From positions 556,795 through 620,794 of the forward strand of contig NZ_SMRP01000002.1 of assembly GCF_004353915.1 (NCBI RefSeq): DNA of 64,000 nt, given 5' to 3'. The notes below the pieces were generated by a model that made no database searches, had not been told where the DNA came from, and worked only from the letters and a program-made list of their open reading frames with translations. This document shows positions 11,362 through 20,605 of the stretch, piece after piece; within the stretch, counting starts at the first letter, position 1, and every line of letters begins with the position of its first letter. The stretch comes from Paraburkholderia silviterrae. Its GTDB lineage: Bacteria > Pseudomonadota > Gammaproteobacteria > Burkholderiales > Burkholderiaceae. The position numbers and the translations under genes were made by a program.

Positions 11362-11389
11362 GGCCGGTACGGCGCGCGCCGCACCGGCC
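11362..11389 (+). terminator. Hairpin after the thiolase gene
   Basis: GGCCGGT (11362-11368) pairs with ACCGGCC (11383-11389), and the CG-rich interior also pairs. A short T run follows eight bases later, so it is a weak or factor-assisted terminator. Confidence 0.5.
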
Positions 11390-11574
11390 GCTCAGGTTTT
11401 CTCGCGTGCCGCATGCGCCTCACGCATGGCATGCAGCCCACTCACGAGCCTTCCGCCAGGCCTCGCGCGGCTATGATCGCGCCCCTCGCGCAAATGACGA
11501 GGCAGGTATCATGACGGCTGAGTCGCGCCCATGCGGCGCGGCCTCCGTTCAAGACAGACTGAAAAGGTGAACCC

Positions 11575-11877
11575 GTGATTCGTCATATCGTGATGTGGAA
11601 ATTCAGGGAATCGGCCGAAGGCGCGACACGCGCCGAGAACATCGCGAAGTTCAAGACGATGCTCGAAGGCTGCCGCGATCTCGTGCCGGGCACGTTGCAT
11701 CTCGAAGCCGGTCTCGCCGAGCCGGGCCTCGCTTCGACGTTCGATATCGTGCTGGTCTCCGATTTCGCCGACAAGGCCGCGCTCGACGCGTATCAGGATC
11801 ACCCCGATCACCAGATCGTGAAGGACTTCGCCAAGCGCGTGGTCGAGGCGCGCCAGTGCGTCGATTACGTGGTCTGA
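11575..11877 (+). CDS. Dabb family protein (stress-responsive A/B barrel)
   Basis: 100 aa beginning with GTG (VIRHIVMWKF read as MIRHIVMWKF). The opening IRHIVMWKF, the SDFADKAALDAYQDHPDHQ core and the end VVEARQCVDYVV are typical of the dimeric alpha/beta-barrel Dabb domain. Members range from stress-induced proteins to small cyclases and hydrolases; the role here is unknown. An AAAAGGTGA ribosome site precedes the GTG. It is followed after 17 bases by a thioesterase gene. Confidence 0.88.
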   Translation: MIRHIVMWKFRESAEGATRAENIAKFKTMLEGCRDLVPGTLHLEAGLAEPGLASTFDIVLVSDFADKAALDAYQDHPDHQIVKDFAKRVVEARQCVDYVV

Positions 11878-11894
11878 GGGATTCGAGCTCAACC

Positions 11895-12392
11895 ATGACC
11901 GGTACCGCAGATACAACGCAAGACGGCGCGTCCAGCCAGCAGCCGATGATCGAAAGCCCGTTCGTCGATCATCTGGGCGCGCAGCTCGTGAGCGCGCGCG
12001 ACGGTGCGAGTGAAGTGCTCCTGCCGCTCGCCGAGCGCCATATGAATACGTGGGACGTCGCGCACGGCGGCGTGACCATGACGCTCGCCGACATCGCGCT
12101 TGCGATGGCCGCGCGCAGCGTCGCCGCCGATGGCGTGGGCGTCGTCACCGTCGAAATGAAAGTGAACTTCATGCAGCCGGGCCGCGGCGAGCTGCGTGCT
12201 TACGGCCGCGTGCTGCACCGCTCGACCACGATGGCCTATTGCGAAGGCGAGATCCGCGACAGCGAAGGGCATTTCGTGGCGAAGGCGCTCGGCACCTTCA
12301 AATACATGCGCCGTCTCGCGGTGGGCCGCGATGTGACGCGTCAGCGCCTGCGCAGCGACCCCAACGCAAAACCGGGCCCGAGCGACGGCTGA
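11895..12392 (+). CDS. PaaI-type hotdog-fold acyl-CoA thioesterase
   Basis: 165 aa. The hotdog core runs from about residue 20 to 135: HMNTWDVAHGGVTMTLADIALAMAAR carries the HGG motif and active-site Asp. It is followed by VTVEMKVNFMQPGRG and GRVLHRSTTMAYCEGEI. Such enzymes hydrolyse acyl- or aryl-acyl-CoA and free CoA when a pathway stalls. It lies within the fatty-acid-type gene run. The ATG at 11895 was chosen because the frame upstream only overlaps the Dabb gene. Confidence 0.9.
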   Translation: MTGTADTTQDGASSQQPMIESPFVDHLGAQLVSARDGASEVLLPLAERHMNTWDVAHGGVTMTLADIALAMAARSVAADGVGVVTVEMKVNFMQPGRGELRAYGRVLHRSTTMAYCEGEIRDSEGHFVAKALGTFKYMRRLAVGRDVTRQRLRSDPNAKPGPSDG

Positions 12393-12507
12393 ACGCCGTG
12401 CCCGACGCACGCAAGCCGCATGCAGGTTTTTCTTTTCGCATGCGCTTGCGATTCCGCTTCAAACCCGCGCGGTGCCAACCGTGCATCACGACCCCACATC
12501 GAACGCC

Positions 12508-13506
12508 ATGACCCAGACTAATCGCCAGATTCTGCTCGCCTCGCGCCCCGAAGGCGCTGCCAGCGTCGATAACTTCCGTCTCGTTCAAACGCCGCTCGCG
12601 CCGCTCGCACAGGGTCAGGTGCGCGTGCGCAATCACTGGCTTTCGCTCGATCCGTACATGCGCGGCCGCATGAACGACAGCAAGTCGTACGCGGCGCCGC
12701 AGCCGCTCAATGCCGTGATGATCGGCGGCACGTCGGGCGAGGTGGTCGAGTCGCTCAACCCGAAATTCAAGGCCGGCGACAAGGTGGTGGGCATGGGCGG
12801 CTGGCAGGAGTACGCCACCTCGGACGGCAGCGACCTGCATGTCGTCGATACCACGCACGTGCCGCTGGCCGCGTATCTCGGGCCGGTGGGCATGCCGGGC
12901 GTCACGGCCTGGTACGGCCTGAACCGCATCATCGCGCCGAAGGCGGGCGAGACCGTCGTGGTGAGCGCGGCGAGTGGCGCCGTGGGCAGCGTCGTGGGCC
13001 AGCTTGCAAAACGGGCGGGCTGCCGCGCCGTTGGCATCGCGGGTGGTGCCGAAAAATGCCGGTACGTTGTGGAGGAGCTGGGCTTCGACGCCTGCGTCGA
13101 CTACAAGGCGGGCAATCTCTATCAGGACCTCAAGTCCGCAACGCCAGAAGGCGTGGACGGCTACTTCGAGAACGTGGGCGGTGACATCCTGAACGCCACG
13201 CTCGCGCGCATGAACGCCTTCGGCCGGATCGCGCTGTGCGGCATGATCGCGGGCTACGACGGCGAGCCGATTCCGCTCAAGCATCCGCAACTGCTGCTCA
13301 CGCAGCGCCTGCTCGTGCAGGGCTTCATCGTGAGCGAGCATATCGACGTTTGGCCGCAAGCGCTGTCCGAGCTCGGCGCACTCGTTGCGAAGAAGCAGCT
13401 GGTGTATCGCGAGAGCGTTGCAGAAGGTCTCGAAAACGCGCCCACAGCGTTCCTCGGCATGCTCAAGGGCCAGAACTTCGGCAAGCAGCTCGTCAAGCTC
13501 ATCTGA
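12508..13506 (+). CDS. NADP-dependent MDR-family oxidoreductase (CurA/leukotriene B4 reductase-like)
   Basis: 332 aa zinc-free medium-chain reductase. LSLDPYMRGRM near residue 42 is typical of the prostaglandin/alkenal reductase branch. The nucleotide-binding segment is VVVSAASGAVGSVVGQLAK, with IAGGAEKC following. GYFENVGGDILN and GLENAPTAFLGMLKGQNFGKQLVKL close the fold. Family members reduce the C=C bond of enones and enals with NADPH. A longer version from GTG at 12472 is possible; MTQTNRQI matches the family start better. Confidence 0.9.
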   Translation: MTQTNRQILLASRPEGAASVDNFRLVQTPLAPLAQGQVRVRNHWLSLDPYMRGRMNDSKSYAAPQPLNAVMIGGTSGEVVESLNPKFKAGDKVVGMGGWQEYATSDGSDLHVVDTTHVPLAAYLGPVGMPGVTAWYGLNRIIAPKAGETVVVSAASGAVGSVVGQLAKRAGCRAVGIAGGAEKCRYVVEELGFDACVDYKAGNLYQDLKSATPEGVDGYFENVGGDILNATLARMNAFGRIALCGMIAGYDGEPIPLKHPQLLLTQRLLVQGFIVSEHIDVWPQALSELGALVAKKQLVYRESVAEGLENAPTAFLGMLKGQNFGKQLVKLI

Positions 13507-13517
13507 CGAAGGCAACG

Positions 13518-13554
13518 GGCCGGCCCTGAGCGCCGGCCTTCGCCAGATTTTTTT
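13518..13554 (+). terminator. Terminator-like hairpin
   Basis: GGCCGGC (13518-13524) pairs with GCCGGCC (13532-13538). A run of seven T follows at 13548-13554. The nine-base gap between stem and T tract makes it imperfect. Confidence 0.5.
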
Positions 13555-13593
13555 ATTGCTTGTGCAGTACTAACGAATAGGTAAGGGAGCGCG

Positions 13594-14475
13594 ATGTCGG
13601 ATCCGTTTCAGTTCGAAGGCCGTGTGGCCGTCATTACCGGCGCGGCGAGCGGCTTTGGCCGTGCGTTCGCTCAGCAGGCCGCGTCGCTTGGCATGAAGCT
13701 CGTGCTCGCCGATGTCGATGCAGCCGCGCTCGAGGAAACCGTCAAGGCATTGCGCGCTCAGAACGTGCAGGCGATCGGCATGCGCACCGACGTGCGCGAC
13801 CCGGCGCAAGTGGATGCGCTCGCGCAGGCCGCGCTCGACGCGTATGGCAAGGTCCATCTGCTCTTCAACAACGCCGGAGTGGGCAGCGGCGGCTTCGTGT
13901 GGGAAAGCAGCGCGAGAGACTGGGACTGGGTATTCGGCGTGAATGTGATGGGCGTCGCGAATGGCGTGCGCAGCTTTACGCCGATCATGCTCAAGCAGGG
14001 CGAGCGCGCGCATATCGTCAACACGGCCTCGGTGGCGGGCCTGCTCGCGCCGCCCGCGATGGCCGTCTACAACGCTTCGAAGCACGCGGTGGTGGCGCTC
14101 ACTGAAACGCTCTATCACGACCTCAAGAACGTGAGCGAACAGGTGGGCTGCTCGCTGCTGTGCCCGGCGTTCGTGCCGACGGGCATCGCCAATGCCGAGC
14201 GCAGCCGCCCCGACGATCTGCGCAACGTTGCCCCGCCCACGCGCTCGCAGCAGGCCGCCGATCTGCAGTTGCAGCGCGCGGTGCGCTCGGGGCGTCTCAC
14301 GGCTGACGATGTCGCGAAGACCACTTTCGACGCCGTGCGCGAAGGGCGCTTCTACATCCTCACACATCCGGGCATACTCCCATCGGTAAAGCTGCGCCAC
14401 GAAGACATCGAGACGCTGCGCAATCCCACCGATCCGCTCTCGCTCAAGCCTGAAGTGAAGAAGGCGCCAGATTGA
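13594..14475 (+). CDS. Short-chain dehydrogenase/reductase
   Basis: 293 aa classical SDR. The cofactor loop TGAASGFG is near residue 15, then NNAG in LLFNNAGVGSGG, the Ser in VNTASVAGL, and the catalytic Y-x3-K in YNASKHAV. It is probably an NAD(P)-linked alcohol dehydrogenase or ketoreductase on a lipid or aromatic substrate. It follows the MDR gene in the same direction and is followed 70 bases later by an esterase. Confidence 0.92.
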   Translation: MSDPFQFEGRVAVITGAASGFGRAFAQQAASLGMKLVLADVDAAALEETVKALRAQNVQAIGMRTDVRDPAQVDALAQAALDAYGKVHLLFNNAGVGSGGFVWESSARDWDWVFGVNVMGVANGVRSFTPIMLKQGERAHIVNTASVAGLLAPPAMAVYNASKHAVVALTETLYHDLKNVSEQVGCSLLCPAFVPTGIANAERSRPDDLRNVAPPTRSQQAADLQLQRAVRSGRLTADDVAKTTFDAVREGRFYILTHPGILPSVKLRHEDIETLRNPTDPLSLKPEVKKAPD

Positions 14476-14545
14476 TAGCACACCCGCGCGCGCTTTTCCG
14501 GCGCGCGCCGTGTGGCGTTCGAGCGAGACCTCATCCGAAAGACTC

Positions 14546-15508
14546 ATGCCGCTCAACGCGAAGATCGCTCTCGTACTCGACATGGTGGCCCGCGCGGGCC
14601 GCACGCCTTACCACGAAATGACGCCGCAGGAAGCACGTGCGTCGTATGAAAAGAGCGCGTCGGTGCTCGAGATCGCGACCGCGCCGATGCACTCGGTCGA
14701 AGACCTGCAACTGCCCACACGCGATGGCGCGTCTGTTCGCGCGCGGCTCTATCTGCCGGTCGAGCCGCAATGGTCCGAGCCGCTGCCTGCGCTTGTCTAT
14801 TTCCATGGCGGCGGCTTCACCGTGGGAAGCGTCGACACACACGACGCCTTGTGCCGCATGTTCGCGCGCGACGCGCGCTGCGCGGTGCTCTCGGTCGATT
14901 ACCGGCTCGCGCCCGAGCACAAGTTCCCGACTGCCGTGAACGATGCGTTCGACGCCTACGCCTGGCTGCACGCGCACGCAGCCGAGTACGCGATCGACGA
15001 GACGCGGCTCGCAGTCGGCGGAGACAGCGCGGGCGGCACGCTCGCGACGGTGTGCGCAGTGCTCGCGCGCGACGCGGGCATGCCGCCCGTGTTGCAGCTG
15101 CTGATCTATCCGGGCACGGGCGGGCACCAGCAAACGGAGTCGCACAGGCGTCTCGCGCAGGGGTATCTGCTCACGGCGCCCACCGTGCAATGGTTCTTCA
15201 ATCACTACGTTCGCGATGTGTCCGATCGCGACGACTGGCGCTTCGCGCCGCTCGACGGCACGCACGGAGCGCCCGATTTTCGCGGCGTGGCGCCGGCGTG
15301 GATCGCGGTTGCGGAATTCGATCCCCTCGTCGACGAGGGCATAGCCTATGCGCAGAAGCTGCACGAGGCGGGCAACGAGGTCACGCTCGTGCGATTCGAC
15401 GGCATGATCCACGAGTTCTTCAAGATGGGTGGCTTCGTGGACGATGCGCGGCGCGCGCAGGCGCAGGCCGCGCAGGCGTTGCGCACGGCGTTCGGCACGG
15501 GGGATTGA
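14546..15508 (+). CDS. Alpha/beta hydrolase, hormone-sensitive-lipase family esterase
   Basis: 320 aa. The oxyanion motif HGGGF (YFHGGGFTVGS), the nucleophile elbow GDSAGG, Asp in AVAEFDPLVDEG and His in MIHEFFKMGG make a complete triad. HSL-family esterases cut short- to medium-chain acyl esters. It closes the plus-strand lipid-type run and may supply acids to the acyl-CoA ligase at its head. MPLNAKIALVLDM fits the family N-terminus, so the start at 14546 is preferred over a frame extension to 14510. Confidence 0.92.
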   Translation: MPLNAKIALVLDMVARAGRTPYHEMTPQEARASYEKSASVLEIATAPMHSVEDLQLPTRDGASVRARLYLPVEPQWSEPLPALVYFHGGGFTVGSVDTHDALCRMFARDARCAVLSVDYRLAPEHKFPTAVNDAFDAYAWLHAHAAEYAIDETRLAVGGDSAGGTLATVCAVLARDAGMPPVLQLLIYPGTGGHQQTESHRRLAQGYLLTAPTVQWFFNHYVRDVSDRDDWRFAPLDGTHGAPDFRGVAPAWIAVAEFDPLVDEGIAYAQKLHEAGNEVTLVRFDGMIHEFFKMGGFVDDARRAQAQAAQALRTAFGTGD

Positions 15509-15551
15509 TGAGGCGGGTGGTTCGCGCTGAGCCCCAGCTCAGGGCCGGTGA

Positions 15552-16403
15552 CTAGCGCGAACAGGTGTCAGGCGCGACGTCGACCGTGAAGCACTCATGG
15601 CGCTCGAATGCGCCCGGCCGCGCGATGCGGTGCGAGCCGTCGTCGTCGCTGCGCTCGCGCGCTTGCACGCTCAATCGATCGCCATTCACGCGCACGCGCA
15701 GCGCCGTGGTGCCGCGCGTGCCGTACTCGGGCGTCTCGATGAATGCCGCCGAAAGCGCGCGCTCGCGCTCCAGCGGAATGCCGGTCGCGGGCAACTCGCT
15801 ATCGAGCGCGACGCTCGGGTCGCGCATCAACTCGATCAGGCGCTCGAGCGGAACGTCCGGGCCGTCCGCCGTGAGCTGGGCGAGCCCCGCGCGCTTGCGC
15901 ACGAGCTTCGGCCATGGCGTGTCGAGCACGGCATTGGAAATGCCGTGCGTGCCCTCGGGCAGCAGGGCGGGCACGCGTTCGCCGCGGTTGCAGTACCAGG
16001 CGAGCTCGCGCCGCTTCCAGTCGCCGACGACCAGATTGAAGCCGTTGTACATCTCGCCGTCGCGCGCGACTTCCTCGAGATAGTCCAGCGGTGTATCGGG
16101 CAGTTTTTCGGCGCCTCCGGGCCCGGTCAGCCAGCGCGAAACAAGCGTGCCGCGCGTGGGCGCGTCGGGGCGCATCTCATGCGGCGCGCGGTAGTTGGTG
16201 AGGGCCGCGAAGCGCCCATCGCGCGTCATGCCAAGCCATGTCCCGCCGCCCACGAGGTCGCGCCCCGCGAGCACGTCAGGCGCATCTTTCCACCACTGCA
16301 TGGGCTCGGCGGTACGGCGCAGGAATTCGTCGCGGTTCGCGGCGAGCGTGAAGAGCGCGCCATCGGCTGCGTGCGGCCGCCAGTCGAAGACGATCAGGCA
16401 CAT
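15552..16403 (-). CDS. NRDE family protein
   Basis: 283 aa beginning MCLIVFDWRPH. The NRDE motif appears in LAANRDEFLRR, with GTWLGMTRDGRFAALTNYR following. These belong to the Ntn-hydrolase-like NRDE (TANGO2) family, in which the Cys right after Met is invariant. The function in bacteria is not settled; links to haem or acyl-CoA handling have been proposed for homologues. The frame runs about 43 codons further upstream, but the MC start is the family signature. It lies convergent with the esterase gene and after ygfZ. Confidence 0.9.
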   Translation of the reverse strand: MCLIVFDWRPHAADGALFTLAANRDEFLRRTAEPMQWWKDAPDVLAGRDLVGGGTWLGMTRDGRFAALTNYRAPHEMRPDAPTRGTLVSRWLTGPGGAEKLPDTPLDYLEEVARDGEMYNGFNLVVGDWKRRELAWYCNRGERVPALLPEGTHGISNAVLDTPWPKLVRKRAGLAQLTADGPDVPLERLIELMRDPSVALDSELPATGIPLERERALSAAFIETPEYGTRGTTALRVRVNGDRLSVQARERSDDDGSHRIARPGAFERHECFTVDVAPDTCSR

Positions 16404-16547
16404 GGCGCACGGCCTCTGGCAGCAATGGCAAACGCCGCATGTGAAGCGCGCAACGCCTTCGGCGCGCCAGGGCGCGCGAAGGACGATGAAGCGATCCGCG
16501 CAAAGCGCGGCGCGGCCTGCGCCACCCTGCAACCCGGCGCCAAGACG

Positions 16548-17570
16548 TCAGGCCTCGGCGGGCAGTGCGTACGGCAGCGGCAGGATGCGCAGCGTGGGGC
16601 CGTCGGCGGCACCCAGATGCACGCTGCCCGACTCCAGCGCCGCGAGCTTGATCTCCGCGAGCAGATCGACACCGCCTTCGGGCGCCGCCGCCGCGTTGAC
16701 GATCATGCCGCACGGCTGGCCCGGGTCGTCGGAGTGAAAGAGCTCGGCACCGGGGCGTGCGACGTCGAGCCCGGCGGCGACGCTCGCGAGCGCGGTGCGG
16801 CGCTTGATCGTGCCGCGATACTGGCTGCGCGCCACGATTTCCTGGCCCGGATAACAGCCCTTCTTGAAGTTCACGCCGCCGAGCACGTCGTAGTTGACCA
16901 TCTGCGGAACGAACTGCTCGCTCACGGCATGGATGATGCGCGGCTCGCCCGCGCGGATGTCGAGCCAGTCCCAAACGGCAGGCGAAACGGGCTTGAGCGC
17001 GTCGCCGAGCGAGGCGAGCTTCGCCTCCACGGCGGCTTTCGGCCCGACCCACAGATAGCGCAGGCGGCCGTGCGCGTCGGGCACGCGGATCAGCGTGCCG
17101 GCGGGATCGTCCACCTTCACGTGCACGCCGTCGGGCAGCGCATCGAACACGCGCGCGAGCGCGCCGCGCACGTCGCCCGCGAGGCCCACCACGAGCAGCT
17201 TGTCGCTGTCGTCGGTGAGCTTGGCCTTGGCGCGCAGCACGAACATCGACAGGCGCTTTTGCACGCCAGCCTGCACGTCCTTCGAAAGCAGCATGCGGAT
17301 GGTGTCGCCGGTCTTCCACGTGAGGAACGAGGCGAGCAGGCGCCCCTTGGGCGAGCAGTAGCCTGAGAGGCGCGCGCCGGTCACGTCCAGATGCTGGATG
17401 TCGTTCGTGAGCTGGCTGTGCAGGAAAGTGGCTGCGTCGTCGCCATTGGCGTCGATCACGCCGAATTGCGGCAGGATCGCATAGCCGCCGCCCTTGAGAA
17501 CGGCGTCGAAGTCTTCTGCGGCAGGCGTGGCGATGGAGGACGGGGTACTTGATGCGAGCGGGGAGTTCAT
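16548..17570 (-). CDS. ygfZ: Folate-binding protein YgfZ (GcvT-like, Fe-S cluster repair)
   Basis: 340 aa. The signature K-G-C-Y-x-G-Q-E occurs in FKKGCYPGQEIVAR, with the catalytic Cys of the family. The N-terminal half shows LHSQLTNDIQHL and SPKGRLLASF of the GcvT fold. YgfZ/IBA57 proteins use tetrahydrofolate to help assemble or repair 4Fe-4S enzymes such as MiaB. It is divergent from mltG across 78 bases, an arrangement also seen in other Burkholderiales. Confidence 0.93.
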   Translation of the reverse strand: MNSPLASSTPSSIATPAAEDFDAVLKGGGYAILPQFGVIDANGDDAATFLHSQLTNDIQHLDVTGARLSGYCSPKGRLLASFLTWKTGDTIRMLLSKDVQAGVQKRLSMFVLRAKAKLTDDSDKLLVVGLAGDVRGALARVFDALPDGVHVKVDDPAGTLIRVPDAHGRLRYLWVGPKAAVEAKLASLGDALKPVSPAVWDWLDIRAGEPRIIHAVSEQFVPQMVNYDVLGGVNFKKGCYPGQEIVARSQYRGTIKRRTALASVAAGLDVARPGAELFHSDDPGQPCGMIVNAAAAPEGGVDLLAEIKLAALESGSVHLGAADGPTLRILPLPYALPAEA

Positions 17571-17648
17571 GGATTCGGGGAACAGTCAATCCTGACTTTG
17601 GCGAGGGCAAGCAGTTATTATATGAGGTCCGCCTGAGTCACGTTACGC

Positions 17649-18659
17649 ATGTCCCTCCTCAAGAAATGCCTTGTTGCCGGCGCCGGCCTTGTCGTGCTTG
17701 GCGCCGTCGCAGTGGGCGGTGTCTGGCGCTGGGCGAGCTCGCCCGTGGCGCTCGCCGTCCCGCAACTCGATGTCACCATCAAACCGCATAGCTCCGTGCG
17801 CAGCGTCACCGCGCAATTGCGTCGTGGCGGCGTGCCCGTCCAGACCGATTTGTTCGTGCTGATGACGCGCGTGCTCGGCCTGCAAAGCCAGCTCAAGTCC
17901 GGCAACTATGAGTTCAAGGCCGGCGTCACGCCTTATGAGGTGCTGCAGAAAATGGCGCTCGGCGACGTCAACGAGTACGTCGCGACCATCATCGAAGGCT
18001 GGACCTTCAAGCGCATGCGTGACGAGCTCGATGCGAATCCGGCGCTGCGCCACGACACCGCCGGCATGAACGATGCACAATTGCTCGCGGCGATCGGCGC
18101 ACCGGCCGCGCCGCAGGGCAGCGGCGAAGGGCTGTTCTTCCCGGACACCTACCTGTTCGACAAGGGCTCGAGCGATCTGGACGTCTATCGGCGCGCCTAC
18201 AAGCTGATGCAGACGCGTTTGAACGAGGCGTGGGCCGCGCGCGCGCAGGGCCTGCCGCTGAAGTCGCCTTACGAGGCGCTCACGCTCGCCTCGCTGGTGG
18301 AGAAGGAGACCGGCAAGGCCGGCGACCGTCCGCTCGTGGCGGCCGTGTTCGCGAACCGGCTCAAGGCGGGCATGCCGCTGCAGACCGATCCCTCGGTGAT
18401 CTACGGGCTCGGCGCGAGCTATACGGGGCGGCTGCACAAGAGCGATCTGCAGACCAACACTATTTACAATACCTACCTGCGCCCCGGGCTGCCGCCGACT
18501 CCAATCGCGCTGCCCGGCGCGGCCGCCCTGCAGGCGGCGCTCAATCCCGCCTCGACCGCCGCGCTGTACTTCGTGGCGCGCGGCGACGGCAGCAGCGTTT
18601 TTTCTGACAATCTCGTCGACCACAACAAGGCCGTCGACAAGTACATCCGGGGTAATTAA
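17649..18659 (+). CDS. mltG: Endolytic murein transglycosylase MltG
   Basis: 336 aa. One N-terminal membrane helix (about 7-27) anchors it in the inner membrane. A LysM-like region (about 40-110) precedes the YceG catalytic domain. The catalytic Glu is E218 in ASLVEKETGK, and GLFFPDTYLF and QTDPSVIYGLG are family motifs. MltG cleaves nascent glycan strands and sets their length. The stop codon abuts the ATG of tmk, the common mltG-tmk-holB order. Confidence 0.96.
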   Translation: MSLLKKCLVAGAGLVVLGAVAVGGVWRWASSPVALAVPQLDVTIKPHSSVRSVTAQLRRGGVPVQTDLFVLMTRVLGLQSQLKSGNYEFKAGVTPYEVLQKMALGDVNEYVATIIEGWTFKRMRDELDANPALRHDTAGMNDAQLLAAIGAPAAPQGSGEGLFFPDTYLFDKGSSDLDVYRRAYKLMQTRLNEAWAARAQGLPLKSPYEALTLASLVEKETGKAGDRPLVAAVFANRLKAGMPLQTDPSVIYGLGASYTGRLHKSDLQTNTIYNTYLRPGLPPTPIALPGAAALQAALNPASTAALYFVARGDGSSVFSDNLVDHNKAVDKYIRGN

Positions 18660-19280
18660 ATGGCGCGGGGCCGATTCATCACGTTCGAGGGCATCGATGG
18701 CGCGGGCAAGACCACGCATCTGGCGTGGTTTCGCGAGCAGCTCGAGCAGAAACTCGCCGCCACGGGCCGCTCGGTGGTCATGACGCGGGAGCCCGGCGGC
18801 ACGCCGCTCGGCGAGACGCTGCGCGAGATCCTGCTGCACGAGCCGATGGACCTCGAAACCGAGGCGTTGCTGATGTTCGCCGCCCGCCGCGAGCATCTGG
18901 CCCGCGTGATCGAGCCGGCGCTCGCGCGCGGCGACTGGGTGCTCTCGGACCGTTTCACCGACGCCACCTTTGCCTACCAGGGCGGCGGCCGCGGCCTGCC
19001 GCGCGACAAGCTCGAAGCGCTCGAGCGCTGGGTCCAGGGCGGCTTCCAGCCCGATCTGACCGTGCTGTTCGACATCGCGCCCGATACCGCGAGCGAGCGG
19101 CGTGGCGCCGCGCGCGAGCCGGACCGCTTCGAGAGCGAGACCGACGCGTTCTTCACGCGTACCCGCGCAGAATATCTGCGCCGCGCGGAAGAGGCGCCGT
19201 ACCGCTTCGCGATCGTGGACTCGTCGCAAAGCATCGACGAGATTCGCAAGAAGCTCGGACAAGTGATCGCAACGCTGTGA
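18660..19280 (+). CDS. tmk: Thymidylate kinase
   Basis: 206 aa. It phosphorylates dTMP to dTDP. The P-loop is [12 protein letters not shown] (residues 9-20). [11 protein letters not shown] is the dTMP-binding loop, [18 protein letters not shown] carries the DR motif, and a LID with Arg residues follows ([15 protein letters not shown]). It starts at the base after the mltG stop, so the two are coupled; holB follows after 87 bases. Confidence 0.97.
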   Translation: MARGRFITFEGIDGAGKTTHLAWFREQLEQKLAATGRSVVMTREPGGTPLGETLREILLHEPMDLETEALLMFAARREHLARVIEPALARGDWVLSDRFTDATFAYQGGGRGLPRDKLEALERWVQGGFQPDLTVLFDIAPDTASERRGAAREPDRFESETDAFFTRTRAEYLRRAEEAPYRFAIVDSSQSIDEIRKKLGQVIATL

Positions 19281-19367
19281 TTGAAAGGCGTGACTTGCCG
19301 TCCTTATGACGTCCGATCGAATTCGCGTAAATTCTCAGAAATATCACTTAATAGATTGATTTAAAAC

Positions 19368-20411
19368 ATGATCTACCCGTGGCAATCCGGCGACTGGGAG
19401 CGCCTTCAGCAACTGCGCAGCCACTGGCCGCATGCGCTGCTGCTGCATGGCCAGGCCGGCATCGGCAAGCTTCAGTTCGCGCAGCATCTGGCGAAGGGGC
19501 TGCTGTGCGAGTCGCCGCATGCCGACGGCCAGCCGTGCGGCGCGTGCCCGGCGTGCAACTGGTTTGCGCAGGGCAACCATCCCGACTACCGCGTGGTGGT
19601 GCCCGAGGCGCTGGCCGGCCTGGTCGGCCCCGCCGGCGCCGACGACAAGGAAGACGCCAAAGCCGATAAGGGCGACGGCGACGAGGGCAAGAAGACCCGT
19701 GCGCCCAGCAAGGAGATCCGCATCGAGCAGGTGCGCGCGCTACTCGATTTCACGGGTGTGGGCTCGCATCGCGGCGGCCTGCGCGTGGTCGTGCTGTATC
19801 CGGCCGAGGCGCTCAACGTCGCCGCCGCGAACGCGCTTCTGAAAACGCTTGAAGAACCGCCCTCGGGCGTCGTGTTCCTGCTCGTTTCGGCGCGCATCGA
19901 CCGGCTCTTGCCCACCATCATCAGCCGTTGCCGCCAATGGCCGATGAGCACGCCCGCGCCCGAGGAGGCGCAGGCGTGGCTGACCGCGCAAGGCGTGGCC
20001 GACCCGGCGGGCCTGCTCGCCGAAGCGGGCGGCGCGCCGCTTGCGGCGCTCGCACTCTCGCAAGACGACAACCGCGCGCTGCGCGACTGGACACTCGGCC
20101 AACTCGCGGCAGGCGCCGCGTGCGACGCCTTCGCATGTGGCGAGACGCTGCAAAAACTGCCGGTGCCGCTCGTGCTCGGCTGGCTGCAGCGCTGGGTCTA
20201 CGACCTGCTGGCCGAGCGCACGGCGGGCCGCCCTCGCTATTACCCGCAGTCGGCAACGGCCCTCGCGCGCTGCGCGGCGCATCTGGACGCACCGGCACTG
20301 GCACTCTATCTGAAGACCGTCACGCGCCAGCGTGCCGTGGAAAACCATCCGCTGAATGCGCGCCTCGTGTTCGAGGAGCTTTTTCTCGGCTATCGTGAAA
20401 TGTTCGCCTGA
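19368..20411 (+). CDS. holB: DNA polymerase III subunit delta prime
   Basis: 347 aa clamp-loader subunit. The degenerate Walker A is HGQAGIGKLQFA (about 27-38). A four-Cys zinc module (CESPH..CGACPACNW) is at about 48-66. Then come ALLKTLEEPP and the sensor SARIDRLLPTIISRCRQ. A charged insert (about 88-110: DDKEDAKADKGDGDEGKK) interrupts the AAA domain, a low-complexity loop of the sort common in Burkholderia. It is in the same run as mltG-tmk and tatD. Confidence 0.95.
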   Translation: MIYPWQSGDWERLQQLRSHWPHALLLHGQAGIGKLQFAQHLAKGLLCESPHADGQPCGACPACNWFAQGNHPDYRVVVPEALAGLVGPAGADDKEDAKADKGDGDEGKKTRAPSKEIRIEQVRALLDFTGVGSHRGGLRVVVLYPAEALNVAAANALLKTLEEPPSGVVFLLVSARIDRLLPTIISRCRQWPMSTPAPEEAQAWLTAQGVADPAGLLAEAGGAPLAALALSQDDNRALRDWTLGQLAAGAACDAFACGETLQKLPVPLVLGWLQRWVYDLLAERTAGRPRYYPQSATALARCAAHLDAPALALYLKTVTRQRAVENHPLNARLVFEELFLGYREMFA

Positions 20412-20605
20412 GATCTTTGTCTGAGCGTGTCTGGCCGGCGTCGGCATGCGCCGCCGCGCGCCGGTCGACCGCATCACGAGCCTTGTCTACCGGGATGCCA
20501 CCCTCGACAAGCGCGTTGCGGCCCGAGAGGCGCAGGGCTTGCCGCCGCATTTTTCGTTGATTCCTTGCAGTCAGCCTTACCCGTCACTCCATCGCAGGAC
20601 CGCCC